Below are positions 20,126-28,949 of a DNA stretch of 64,000 bases, piece after piece. This DNA is from Paraburkholderia ginsengiterrae (lineage in GTDB: Bacteria; Pseudomonadota; Gammaproteobacteria; Burkholderiales; Burkholderiaceae), in assembly GCF_001645125.1 (NCBI RefSeq), contig NZ_LXKA01000327.1, forward strand, positions 1 through 64,000, given 5' to 3'. The position numbers were made by a program, and so were the translations under genes. The notes beneath the pieces were generated by a model. It was not told the origin of the DNA. It did no database searches and saw only the letters and a program-made list of their open reading frames with translations. Each line of letters opens with the position of its first letter. Within the stretch, counting starts at the first letter, position 1.

Positions 20126-20160
20126 TTCGCATGCGAAATATATCTTTATTCGCATGCGAA
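20126..20160. promoter_or_regulatory. Paired MarR-type operators upstream of the enoyl-CoA hydratase gene
   Basis: Two perfect 12-bp palindromes TTCGCATGCGAA lie at 20126-20137 and 20149-20160, 23 bases centre to centre (about two helical turns). The first carries the same ATATAT flank as the site before marR. They lie 70-104 bases before the ATG at 20056. Confidence 0.8.
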
Positions 20161-20285
20161 GTAAACCTGTGGGAGTTGACGCCGCCGAGCCGACCCGTTG
20201 TGCCGTAGGCGCCCGGAAATTTATGGTCCTGAGTATTAGCGTGGCGAATGATGCGTGGCTGGTTCAGCGGCCGCGCTGGCGGCCG

Positions 20286-20978
20286 TTACAGCCAGCGCCA
20301 GATGCCCGCGGCCCAGCCGGTGAGTGGCTGATGAGCCCACGTCGCCACGAGCCACACAACGAGGCCGCCGAGCAGCGCATGCAGGCCGAATCCGCCTAGC
20401 CGCGCACGGCCCGCGGCGATCGCCGCGAAGGGCAGGTAGCTCGTCTTCGACTCCCATTCGGGCCAGCGAGCGGGTTCGAGCTGCTCCTTCTTATGGTCCT
20501 GCAAGGCGGCGCCGACGAGCGCGAGAATGACGATAGCCGCGGCAAGAATGATGTTCTTCGCCACCGGGTACACGGCGATGTGGCACAGCCCCCAAAGTGC
20601 GAGCGACCACATCATCGGATGGCGCGTCACCGCGTACACGCCAAGCGCCACTTCCGGGAATGAACTGCGCCGCCCGCCAGTGGGAAGCGCCGGATTGCGG
20701 ATCAGGGAACCCAATAGCAGGATCGACGCGATCAGCATGACGACCGTCACCACCGCCCAGAGGACGTCCCCAGCCGCCCAGAGTGGCGCGGTCAGCGGAG
20801 CTTTGCGGTAAGCCACGACCAGCCAGCCGAGCGTCAGGAACGCGACCAGCGAATAGACACCCTGGAACCCCGCTTCGCCAATCGCGCCAACCACAGGCCT
20901 GCGCAGCGGATGAGAGAGGAGAAAGTGGCTGCCCACAAAAGCGATTGCCGCTGCCGCAACTGCGCTAGTGCTTCCCAT
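20286..20978 (-). CDS. NnrU family membrane protein, 230 aa
   Basis: An integral inner-membrane protein with about six hydrophobic helices. The motif TRHPMMWSLALWGLCHIAVY near residue 120 places it in the NnrU/NnrUfam group, which is related to isoprenylcysteine methyltransferase-like proteins and first noted in denitrifiers. Its activity is not established. The ATG at 20978 has AGGAG upstream (CCAGGAGCCGGGCAA). No denitrification genes are near. Confidence 0.85.
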   Translation of the reverse strand: MGSTSAVAAAAIAFVGSHFLLSHPLRRPVVGAIGEAGFQGVYSLVAFLTLGWLVVAYRKAPLTAPLWAAGDVLWAVVTVVMLIASILLLGSLIRNPALPTGGRRSSFPEVALGVYAVTRHPMMWSLALWGLCHIAVYPVAKNIILAAAIVILALVGAALQDHKKEQLEPARWPEWESKTSYLPFAAIAAGRARLGGFGLHALLGGLVVWLVATWAHQPLTGWAAGIWRWL

Positions 20979-21281
20979 TTGCCCGGCTCCTGGAGTGAAT
21001 TCGTCGTTTGCGTTACACCCTGATTCCTGCCCCCAATTACAGTATCGGAGATTACTACCGTCCTGCCGCCTCGCGTGAGGGAAATCGTGCCTGAACGGCG
21101 CAGTGTCGTCTGTCACGCCTCGCCGCCAATGAATCTTTGTCACCGTTCGTAACAGCGCTGGGGCGACCGTTACCTCGGTGTATCCAAATGTAAGCGTAAA
21201 AAGATCGGTAACTATCTCGTAAACAAGACTCACACAAATCGGTCTAACGTGGGTGTTCTTTCCGATAAAACGTGCGCCATC

Positions 21282-21857
21282 ATGATTTTAAATCTCACCC
21301 CAATACGCGTCGCATTGCCCGTGGCGGCGGTCGCACTGGCGCTTCTCGGCGGCTGCGCGGTGGTGCCGCCCAGCGGTCCTTCCATCGTCGCGCTGCCGCG
21401 CACCGGCGAGTCGCTCAATCAGTTCCAGCAGGACGATTACTCCTGCCGCGACTATGCGTACCGCTCGTCCGACGCGGCCGGCGCCGCTCAGGGGGCGACC
21501 ACGAACAGCGTCAATAGCGCGGCGGTCGGCACATTGGGCGGAGCGGCCGTCGGCGCGCTGATCGGCGCGGCGGCTGGCAACGCCGGCGCGGGGGCGGCCA
21601 TTTGCGCGGGCAGCGGCTTGCTGCTAGGCGGCGCGGCCGGTGCGAACGGCGCGCAGTACTCGGCCAACAGCCTGCAGGCGCGGTACGACGCCGCGTACGC
21701 CCAGTGCATGACCTCAAAGGGCAATACGATTTCGCAACCGCGAATGCCGGTCTATGTACCGCAGCCCGTGTATGCGCCGCAACCGGTCTATGTTGCTCCG
21801 CCGCCACGTTACTACGGGCCGCCTCCGGTCATGTACGCACCCTATCCGTACTACTGA
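21282..21857 (+). CDS. Glycine-zipper lipoprotein with Tyr/Pro-rich tail, 191 aa
   Basis: The signal peptide ends with a lipobox LLGGC, so Cys25 is likely lipidated and the protein sits in the outer membrane or periplasm. The middle part (about residues 80-140) is a glycine zipper: GTLGGAAVGALIGAAAGNAG then GLLLGGAAGANG. The tail is repetitive: PVYVPQPVYAPQPVYVAPPP and further Tyr/Pro. The family is widespread in Burkholderia and has no assigned function; membrane-spanning or peptidoglycan-adjacent roles are guesses. Upstream gene NnrU is divergent. Confidence 0.85.
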   Translation: MILNLTPIRVALPVAAVALALLGGCAVVPPSGPSIVALPRTGESLNQFQQDDYSCRDYAYRSSDAAGAAQGATTNSVNSAAVGTLGGAAVGALIGAAAGNAGAGAAICAGSGLLLGGAAGANGAQYSANSLQARYDAAYAQCMTSKGNTISQPRMPVYVPQPVYAPQPVYVAPPPRYYGPPPVMYAPYPYY

Positions 21858-22118
21858 TCGATTTTCGTCGCGCATCTCGTTCCACCAGGTTCCGCCGTTG
21901 TCCTGTCTCGTCAGCGTATGGCGGAACGAGACAGCACGATGGCGGCAAACGCCTTCGCGAACGGCGTACGGTTAGTCAGCCGCAGGGGCAACAAAACCAT
22001 TCCATTACCGGGAGACGCGCGAGGCGGACTCCTCTCTTGCGGCACGCGACGTGATTCACGACACGCACGAATTCTCGTGCGGCGCTCTCCGTCGCATCGT
22101 TCAAGAGATGAGGCGAAC

Positions 22119-23957
22119 ATGCGAATCTCGCAAGCGGACGATCAGGCGTCCGGGCTGGGCGTTCTGTCCCGCCTGGGCTTGTTGGCGATTCTGCTCGCCA
22201 TCGTCTTCGGATTCGGTTTTGTTTCGTGCGGTGGTGGCTCGGGTGGTTCGTCCGGCGCGACGGCGAGTGGAAGCGGGGCGGCGAGTGGCGCGGGGGCTGG
22301 GTCGGGTGGCTCGGGCACGGGCGGAACTGGAACCGGCAGCACGGGCACAGGCGGCAGTGGAACAGGTGGTAGCGGCACGGGCGGCAGCGGCACGGGAATG
22401 GGCAGTACCGGCACCGGTTCAGGCACAGGAACGGGCACCACATCGGCGACGGCCTACGCCACCGACGTGCTCATGCATCACAACGACCTCGCTCGCACCG
22501 GTCAGATGCTCGCCGAGACTACGCTCACGCCGGCGAACGTCAATTCGGCGAGCTTCGGCAAAGTCGCATTTCTTGCCGCGGACGGCAAAGTCGACGGGCA
22601 GCCACTTTTTGTGACCAGCCTGACTATCGGCGGCGCGTCGCACGATGTCGTCTATGTGGTCACCGAACACGATAGCGTCTACGCCTATGACGCCAACACG
22701 TTCGCGCAACTCTGGAAAGTCTCGCTGATAGGCAACGGCGAAACGCCCAGCGACGACCGCGGGTGCCAGGACATCACCCCGGAGATCGGCATCACGTCGA
22801 CGCCGGCTATCGACCGCAATCGCGGCACGACTGGCGTGCTATATGCGGTAGCGATGACCAAAGACGCCAACGGTGGCTATCATCACCGGCTGCATGCGCT
22901 CGATCTGGCGAGCGGAGCAGAAATGCTGGGCGGCCCGATGGAGATCGCGGCGACTTACCCGGGCAACGGCGCGGGCAGCGTCAACGGCGTGATCACGTTC
23001 AACCCCGCGCTGCACGCGGTGCGCGCGGCACTCACGCTGGTCGGCGGCAACATTTACATGGGCTGGACCGCGCACTGCATGTCGGGCGCCTACACCGGCT
23101 GGGCGATGGCCTACAGCGCCGACACGCTGAAACAGGCCGGTGTGCTCGACATCGCGCCGAACGGTAGTCAGGGATCGATCTGGATGGCAGGCTCGGGCAT
23201 GGCATCCGACGGCACGTCGCTCTACGTCGTGGACGGCAACGGCACGTTCGGCACGACGCTGAACGCGCAAGGCTTTCCGGTCGACGGCGACTTTGGCAAC
23301 TCGCTGATGAAACTCTCGTTGAGCACCCTGCAGGTCACCGACTACTTCGCGATGTCCAACGTCGTGGCGGAGGCCAACGCGGACAACGATTTCGGCTCGG
23401 GCGGCGTGATGTTGTTGCCGGATCAGACGACGGCGGGCGGCGTCGTCAAGCATCTGGCGGTGGCGGCCGGCAAGGACAACATCATCTACGTGGTCGACCG
23501 CGATTCGATGGGCAAATTCAGCCCGACCGCGAACAACATCTGGCAGGAATTGATCGGTTCGCTGGCGGGCGGCATCTGGGGATCGCCGGCCTACTACAAC
23601 GGCGTGGTTTACTACGGAGGACTGAACGATAATCTGAAGGCGCTGCCGGTCACGGGGGCGTACCTTGCCACCACGGCGGCATCGAAGAGCGCGACCGTCT
23701 TTGCGTATCCCGGCGCGACGCCGGCCGTATCGGCGAACGGCACAAGCAATGGCATCGTCTGGGCGGCCGAAAACGGCACGGTCGGCGCGCTGCATGCGTA
23801 CAACGCAGGCAATCTCGCCGTCGAGTTGTACAACAGCAATCAGGCCGGCACGCGCGATCAATGGGGCGCGGGCAACAAGTTCATTACGCCGATGATCGCG
23901 CGCGGCAAGGTGTACGTGGGCGCCACGAATGGTGTGGCGGTGTTCGGTTTGCTGTGA
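22119..23957 (+). CDS. PQQ-like beta-propeller protein with Gly/Ser/Thr linker, 612 aa
   Basis: Residues 19-35 are a membrane segment ending FGFVSC, a weak lipobox with Cys37. Residues about 38-107 are almost only Gly, Ser, Thr and Ala, with repeated GSGTGG. The rest is a PQQ/quinoprotein-like propeller: DVVYVVTEHDSVYAYDANTF is the first blade, and later blades contain IIYVVDRDSMGKFSP and GIWGSPAYYNGVVYYGGLND. PQQ-coordinating residues of alcohol dehydrogenases are not evident, so enzymatic activity is doubtful. Start at 22119 follows GATGAGGCGAAC; the open frame upstream is not protein-like. Confidence 0.75.
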   Translation: MRISQADDQASGLGVLSRLGLLAILLAIVFGFGFVSCGGGSGGSSGATASGSGAASGAGAGSGGSGTGGTGTGSTGTGGSGTGGSGTGGSGTGMGSTGTGSGTGTGTTSATAYATDVLMHHNDLARTGQMLAETTLTPANVNSASFGKVAFLAADGKVDGQPLFVTSLTIGGASHDVVYVVTEHDSVYAYDANTFAQLWKVSLIGNGETPSDDRGCQDITPEIGITSTPAIDRNRGTTGVLYAVAMTKDANGGYHHRLHALDLASGAEMLGGPMEIAATYPGNGAGSVNGVITFNPALHAVRAALTLVGGNIYMGWTAHCMSGAYTGWAMAYSADTLKQAGVLDIAPNGSQGSIWMAGSGMASDGTSLYVVDGNGTFGTTLNAQGFPVDGDFGNSLMKLSLSTLQVTDYFAMSNVVAEANADNDFGSGGVMLLPDQTTAGGVVKHLAVAAGKDNIIYVVDRDSMGKFSPTANNIWQELIGSLAGGIWGSPAYYNGVVYYGGLNDNLKALPVTGAYLATTAASKSATVFAYPGATPAVSANGTSNGIVWAAENGTVGALHAYNAGNLAVELYNSNQAGTRDQWGAGNKFITPMIARGKVYVGATNGVAVFGLL

Positions 23958-23958
23958 C

Positions 23959-25422
23959 CTATTCCGCGTTGCTTGCCGCAGCCGTTTTACGCGGAGTGCG
24001 GCTGCGCGGCGCGGCTTTGCGCGCTGCCTTCTTTGCCGGCGCAGGCGTTTGTTCGGCGGTGGCGGCCGCGGTGGGCACGGAATGCGGGGCTTCGGCGGGC
24101 GCCGCAATCTCCGGCACGTCGTTACTCTTGCGCGGCGCGGCCTTCTTTGCCTTCTTCGCGGCCGTCTTGCGCGGTGTGCGTTCTTTGCGGTGTTTCGCTT
24201 TCTTGCCGCTCGCATCCAGTTCGCCCGCGGTGTTGTCCGGGTCGCCCCAGCTGACCGCTTCGGCGGCCGTCACGCCTACGGACTCCGCTGAAGGTGCCTG
24301 CGACTGCTCGGCGATGAATTCGCTGCTTGCCGGCGCTGGTGCATGCGTGCGGTCCGTTTTAGCGTGGACGTCGCTGCCCTGGTCAACGGCAGGACGTTCT
24401 TCGCGAGCGACCTTATGCGTACCCCGGCCTGCCCTTCGACTGTCACGGCCACGTCCACGACCACGAGCCTCGTGCTTGCCGCCCGTTTCGGCGATCATCA
24501 TGTCGGTGGCCTGCACCTCATCCGGCTGTTCAGCGGACCCCTCGGCTTCGCCCGGTTCGTTTGCGCTCTCGCTCATCACCGTCACAGCGGTGCTCCGATA
24601 CACATACGCGCCTGATTTTTCATCGCGGCCAAACTCGAGCAACCCACGTGCTTGAGCCTCTTCCAGCAAATTGCCGAACGCGCGAAAGCCGTAGTACGTC
24701 TCGTTGAAATCCGGCTTGCGGCGCTTGATTGCGTTCTTGAGCACCGACGCCCAGATCTTGCCGCTGTCGCCCCGCTCCGAGGCGAGCGCGTCGAACGTCT
24801 GCACCGCGATCTCGACTGCCTTGGTGCGGCGTTTTTCGAGGTCTTCCTTGTTGCGGGTCTTCTCTTCGTCGGGCGCGCGCTTCGCCGCCTGTTGGGCCGG
24901 CTGTTGCGGACGCGACGACTCGCGCTTGGCGACCGTGCGCTGACTTTCGCGCACGAGGTCGTCGTAGAAGAAGAACTCGTCGCAGTTCGCGATCAGCAGG
25001 TCGGAAGTGGATTGCTGTACGCCGACGCCGATCACCTGCTTGGCGTTCTCGCGCAGTTTCGATACCAGCGGCGAAAAGTCCGAGTCGCCGCTGATGATAA
25101 CGAAGGTGTTGACGTGCGATTTCGTGTAGCAGAGGTCGAGCGCGTCGACCACGAGCCGGATGTCGGCGGAATTCTTGCCCGATTGGCGCACGTGCGGAAT
25201 TTCGATCAGTTCGAAATTGGCCTCGTGCATGGCGCCTTTGAAGCTCTTATAGCGGTCCCAGTCACAATACGCCTTCTTCACGACGATGCTGCCCTTGAGC
25301 AGCAGGCGTTCGAGCACCAGTTTAATGTCGAACTTGTCGTACTTCGCGTCGCGCACGCCGAGCGCGACGTTTTCGAAGTCGCAAAATAGCGCCATGCTGA
25401 CGGTTTCGTTGGATGACGCCAT
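23959..25422 (-). CDS. NYN domain / LOTUS (OST-HTH) protein with basic tail, 487 aa
   Basis: The N-terminal part (residues about 9-150) is a NYN PIN-like nuclease domain of the LabA/DUF88 type: ALFCDFENVALG with Asp15, NSADIRLVVDALDL, and VIISGDSDFSPLVSKLRENA. Residues about 200-285 form an OST-HTH/LOTUS RNA-binding domain (SGKIWASVLKNAIKRRKPDF and GFRAFGNLLEEAQARGLLEF). The remaining 200 residues are low complexity, ending in Lys/Ala-rich blocks of the AAKKAKKAAPRK type. GGAG at the right distance supports the ATG at 25422. It follows clpP on the same strand with a 110-base gap. An RNase or RNA-binding role is likely but the target is unknown. Confidence 0.85.
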   Translation of the reverse strand: MASSNETVSMALFCDFENVALGVRDAKYDKFDIKLVLERLLLKGSIVVKKAYCDWDRYKSFKGAMHEANFELIEIPHVRQSGKNSADIRLVVDALDLCYTKSHVNTFVIISGDSDFSPLVSKLRENAKQVIGVGVQQSTSDLLIANCDEFFFYDDLVRESQRTVAKRESSRPQQPAQQAAKRAPDEEKTRNKEDLEKRRTKAVEIAVQTFDALASERGDSGKIWASVLKNAIKRRKPDFNETYYGFRAFGNLLEEAQARGLLEFGRDEKSGAYVYRSTAVTVMSESANEPGEAEGSAEQPDEVQATDMMIAETGGKHEARGRGRGRDSRRAGRGTHKVAREERPAVDQGSDVHAKTDRTHAPAPASSEFIAEQSQAPSAESVGVTAAEAVSWGDPDNTAGELDASGKKAKHRKERTPRKTAAKKAKKAAPRKSNDVPEIAAPAEAPHSVPTAAATAEQTPAPAKKAARKAAPRSRTPRKTAAASNAE

Positions 25423-25531
25423 GTATTTCTCCATTGAAGCGGCCGTCGAACGCGACGACCGCGACCATGATAGCGATTCCAGCGAAGGTGAACAGCATTT
25501 GTGTTCCGGGCGCACCCGTGCGGCCGCCGCG

Positions 25532-26185
25532 CTACATGTCGACGCGATGCGGCGAGGCGTTGAGCGCCGCGCGCGTTTCCAGCACCTCGTCGACGAGACC
25601 GTACGCTTTCGCGGCGTGCGCCGACATGAAGTTGTCACGATCGGTGTCCCGCGCGATTTCCTCGACGCTGCGCCCGGTGCGCTCGGCCATCATGGCGTTC
25701 AGGCGCTCGCGCTGATAGATCACTTCTTTGGCCTGTATCTCGATGTCCGCCGCCGTTCCCTGGCTGCCCCCGGACGGCTGGTGAATCATGATGCGCGCGT
25801 TCGGCAGCGCGTAGCGCTTGCCGCGTTGACCGGCGGTCAGCAGGAAGGTGCCCATGCTCGCGGCAAAACCGGTGCACAACGTGGACACTTCCGGTTTGAT
25901 GAACTGCATGGTGTCGTAGATTGCGAGGCCGTCGTACACCGAGCCGCCCGGCGAATTGATGTAAAAGGAAATATCCTTATCGGGATTCTCGGATTCCAGA
26001 AACAGCAGCTGCGCGACGATCAGACTGGCCGACTGCTCGTTCACGGGACCGACCAGAAAGATGATGCGCTCGCGCAGCAAACGCGAATAAATGTCATAGG
26101 CGCGCTCGCCGCGGCCGGACTGTTCGATCACGGTGGGCACGAGGCCGAGCCCGGTGATGGTGGAAGAGCTGGGGTGCATGTTCAC
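25532..26185 (-). CDS. clpP: ATP-dependent Clp protease proteolytic subunit, stand-alone copy, 217 aa
   Basis: The catalytic triad is complete: Ser110 (FAASMG), His135 (MIHQPSGG) and Asp184 (DTDRDNF). The IYNSPGGSV-like segment [12 protein letters not shown] and the sequence [20 protein letters not shown] are standard. There is no tig or clpX next to it, so it is not the usual tig-clpP-clpX locus and is likely an additional ClpP. Downstream lies the NYN-LOTUS gene on the same strand. Confidence 0.93.
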   Translation of the reverse strand: MNMHPSSSTITGLGLVPTVIEQSGRGERAYDIYSRLLRERIIFLVGPVNEQSASLIVAQLLFLESENPDKDISFYINSPGGSVYDGLAIYDTMQFIKPEVSTLCTGFAASMGTFLLTAGQRGKRYALPNARIMIHQPSGGSQGTAADIEIQAKEVIYQRERLNAMMAERTGRSVEEIARDTDRDNFMSAHAAKAYGLVDEVLETRAALNASPHRVDM

Positions 26186-26320
26186 CTCGTGTAGGCGGTC
26201 TGGGTGAGCGGCGCAGGTTGCGCGGCAGCCGGATTGAAACCCGTGCGCTGATTGCGCCGGGTACTGCCGTTATGACGGCCTGGCACGCGGCGGTGTGACG
26301 AAAATATTTTTGTGTGCGGC

Positions 26321-26347
26321 TGTCACATGGTCCGGTGCTCAGCCGTC
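26321..26347 (+). promoter_or_regulatory. ECF41-type promoter, probably autoregulatory
   Basis: TGTCACA (26321-26327), exactly 16 bases, then CGTC (26344-26347). This is the promoter pattern described for ECF41 sigma factors, and it lies 94 bases before the ATG of the ECF41 gene. Confidence 0.75.
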
Positions 26348-26440
26348 AAGATGGAAAGGATGTTGTTGGCAGCGCGCCCGGACAACTTCGCAGGCAGGGC
26401 GGCGCGCGTTTATCACCACGCACGAACTGGAGGTCCAGGT

Positions 26441-27445
26441 ATGACGGAACAGGGAATCGACAAGGCATCCAGCTTTGAGGCCGTGCGCGCCCGCCTGCTC
26501 GCGCTGGCGTACCGAATGCTCGGCAGCCGGGCCGAAGCGGAAGACGTGGTGCAGGACGTCGGGCTGAAATGGCACCTCGCGAACACGCAAGAGGTTCAGA
26601 CGCCGGTCGCCTGGCTCACCACGATTACCGCGCGCGCGGCGATCGACCGGCTCCGGCATGTGCAGCGCGAACGCGCGTCGCAGGCCGCCGGGTGGCTGCC
26701 GGAGCCGTGGCTGGACGAGGTGGCGCCATCGGCGGAAGAGTTGGCCTTGCGGTCGGCCGAGATGTCATACGGCGTGATGATGCTGCTCGAGCGTCTGAAA
26801 CCCGACGAACGGGCGGCCTTCGTGCTGCACGAAGCCTTCGATTGCGATTACGCGGAGATCGCGGCCATTCTCGAGCGCACACCGGCCGCCTGCAGACAGA
26901 TCGTCCATCGGGCCAAGACGCGCCTCAGGCGCGCGGGTGCGCCGCTCGCGCGGCCCGACGCCGTTGCCCATGCCCGGATCGTAGAGCGCTTGCGTTCGGT
27001 GCTGGAGGCGCAGGATCGAACCGGCCTGTTGCGGCTCTTTAGCGACGCGCCGGAAGTCGTCGGCGAGGCGCCCGGGTGTGTGCCAGCAGCCGCGCCCGCA
27101 CGGGAGACAGCGCCGGAACCGGCAGCAGCAGGGTGGGTGGACACGGTAACGTCGCTCGCCGGGCACGCGAGCCACGCCGAGACCGTGTCGGTTGCGGGCA
27201 TGTTGTGTATCGCGCTGTTCTTCGAGGGCGACGTGGTCGGGATACTCGACGTGTCCATCAACGGCCTGCCGGATGGCTCAACGAAGATTGTCGCCCTGCG
27301 CATCGTGACCGGCGCGGCGCGTTTGCAGGCCATCAACCGCGTGCTGGGCCGCACGGCCGTCACGCAACTGCTCGCGCGAATCCAGCGCAGCGCAACGACC
27401 TCAATTGCGGTGCGCAGCGACTTCCCAGTTGATGTCCACGCATAG
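26441..27445 (+). CDS. ECF41-group RNA polymerase sigma factor (SigJ type), 334 aa
   Basis: Region 2 lies at about residues 11-75 (RARLLALAYRMLGSRAEAED, DVGLKW, PVAWLTTITARAAIDRLRH). WLPEP at 85-89 is the linker motif of this group, and region 4 follows at about 110-165 (PDERAAFVLHEAFDCDYAEI). The C-terminal 165 residues align with the SnoaL-like regulatory domain of ECF41 proteins, but I cannot find the DGGGK or NPDKL motifs. The ATG has GGAGG upstream. An ECF41 consensus promoter precedes the gene. No carboxymuconolactone-decarboxylase-type partner gene, common for this group, is nearby. Confidence 0.88.
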   Translation: MTEQGIDKASSFEAVRARLLALAYRMLGSRAEAEDVVQDVGLKWHLANTQEVQTPVAWLTTITARAAIDRLRHVQRERASQAAGWLPEPWLDEVAPSAEELALRSAEMSYGVMMLLERLKPDERAAFVLHEAFDCDYAEIAAILERTPAACRQIVHRAKTRLRRAGAPLARPDAVAHARIVERLRSVLEAQDRTGLLRLFSDAPEVVGEAPGCVPAAAPARETAPEPAAAGWVDTVTSLAGHASHAETVSVAGMLCIALFFEGDVVGILDVSINGLPDGSTKIVALRIVTGAARLQAINRVLGRTAVTQLLARIQRSATTSIAVRSDFPVDVHA

Positions 27446-28678
27446 CACCTGGGTGCCGGCCGGCGTGTGCGCGGCGATCGAGGCCGTCACGCACAGGTGC
27501 GCTTCGTTGATCGACAGGTAGGGCGGGGTGAGATGCACCTGGCCGGGCACGCGCATCGCCTGGATGAAGTACGGCCGGCGCTCCCAGCTCGCGCCTTCCG
27601 AATGTAGGAGCGGGCGGAACCGCTTGGCGCGTTGCGAAGCGCGTCCGGGCGGCAGCACGTTGTCACCGATCTGCCGGCCCGAGCCGTCGAGCACGAAGCA
27701 GCGCGCCGTCTCTCCAAGCTTGAGCAGCGGCGCGGTGGCGTGTGCCACCGATTCGCCGGCCACCAGTTGCGCGGTGGCGGTTTCGAGCGCCGCGACGTAC
27801 GGCGCGAGCCGCTCGGCCTGTGCGCGTTCACGCGTGGCGACCCGCTCGCGCAGTGCGGCCGAGAGCGAGTCCATCAGATTGGCCGCCTTTTGCGGCTTGA
27901 CCGGCTCGACGCTCGGGCCCGCGAAGAACGTGCCCTGCACGAAATCCACGTTGCATTCGAGCGCGATCAGCGCGTCGCGCTCAGTGCTCAGGCCTCCCAT
28001 CAGCACCAGTTGGCCGGATTCGTGCAGTAGCGAGACGAGGCCCGGCAGCACGCGTTCAATGTGCGAGTGTTCGCTGGCTTGCGCGAGGATGCAGCGGTCG
28101 AGCGTGACAATGTCGGGCCGCAGGTTCCACACACGGTCAATGTTCGAATGCTTCGCGCCGAAGCCGTCGAGCGCGATCAGGAAGCCGGATTTGCGCAGCG
28201 CGTCGATAATTTCCGCAAAACGCGTGGTCTCGCCGCCCGCCTGTTCGGACACTTCCAGCACCACGCGTTGCGGCGGCAGGCCGAGCGCCTTGAGGCCGGC
28301 CAGCAGCGCGTCGCCATAGCTGGTGTCCATCAGGGCAGCGGGGTGCAGGCTCAGGAAGAGCCATTCGTCGTGACTGTCGAAAGCGTTGAAGTTGCCCAGA
28401 TGCAGCGATTCGGCGAGCCGCCCAAGCTCCAGCAGGTCGCCGCGCCGTGCGGCCTGGGTAAAAACCTCGTGCGACGGGACCTGCAGCGCATGTTCGTCGT
28501 GTGCGCGCAGCGATGCGTGATAACCGATCGCGCGCCGGTGCGATACCGAGAAAACCGGCTGGAACACGCTGAAAACGGTGTACCCGCCGTACAGAACAGT
28601 GCGCCGGGCGCCTTCATCGCCGGCCATCGGGCGCGGCGGCTGGAAGCCGGGAGGATCGAGTTCGATCATGCTCATCAT
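27401..28678 (-). CDS. Degenerate EAL domain protein, 425 aa
   Basis: Residues about 35-280 have the fold pattern of an EAL c-di-GMP phosphodiesterase, but the active site is lost: the EAL motif itself is GYHASLR (residues 52-58) instead of GYEALLR, DDFG is DGFG, the KID lysine is Leu, and the AEGVE glutamate is Gly (MGGLSTE). FVQGTFFAGP keeps the end of the domain. The C-terminal 150 residues (from about 290) resemble a sensor-like alpha/beta domain seen in similar proteins. It likely binds a ligand or partner rather than cleaves. The 3' end overlaps the converging sigma factor gene by 45 bases. Confidence 0.82.
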   Translation of the reverse strand: MMSMIELDPPGFQPPRPMAGDEGARRTVLYGGYTVFSVFQPVFSVSHRRAIGYHASLRAHDEHALQVPSHEVFTQAARRGDLLELGRLAESLHLGNFNAFDSHDEWLFLSLHPAALMDTSYGDALLAGLKALGLPPQRVVLEVSEQAGGETTRFAEIIDALRKSGFLIALDGFGAKHSNIDRVWNLRPDIVTLDRCILAQASEHSHIERVLPGLVSLLHESGQLVLMGGLSTERDALIALECNVDFVQGTFFAGPSVEPVKPQKAANLMDSLSAALRERVATRERAQAERLAPYVAALETATAQLVAGESVAHATAPLLKLGETARCFVLDGSGRQIGDNVLPPGRASQRAKRFRPLLHSEGASWERRPYFIQAMRVPGQVHLTPPYLSINEAHLCVTASIAAHTPAGTQVLCVDINWEVAAHRN

Positions 28679-28949
28679 GTCAGTCGAGTGAGGTAGCGGC
28701 GCGCCTGCATGCTCGACACGAGTCCGCACGCGCAAAATGTGAGTTTACAGGATAGGTGAGCAAGAACTATGCGCGTACGGAAACACGGCGCGCATGCCTG
28801 GTTGTCACACTCTGATCACGCGATTGTGCGCCTGTGCGGGCTCGAACGTGATGTTTCGCACTCCGTTGGTGCGGCGCGCCCCGTTGCGGGTCGGCCGCGG
28901 GGCGATGCGCGCGCCGGGGTATTCGCTCCTCAGGTTGGCTCAGGTTGGT

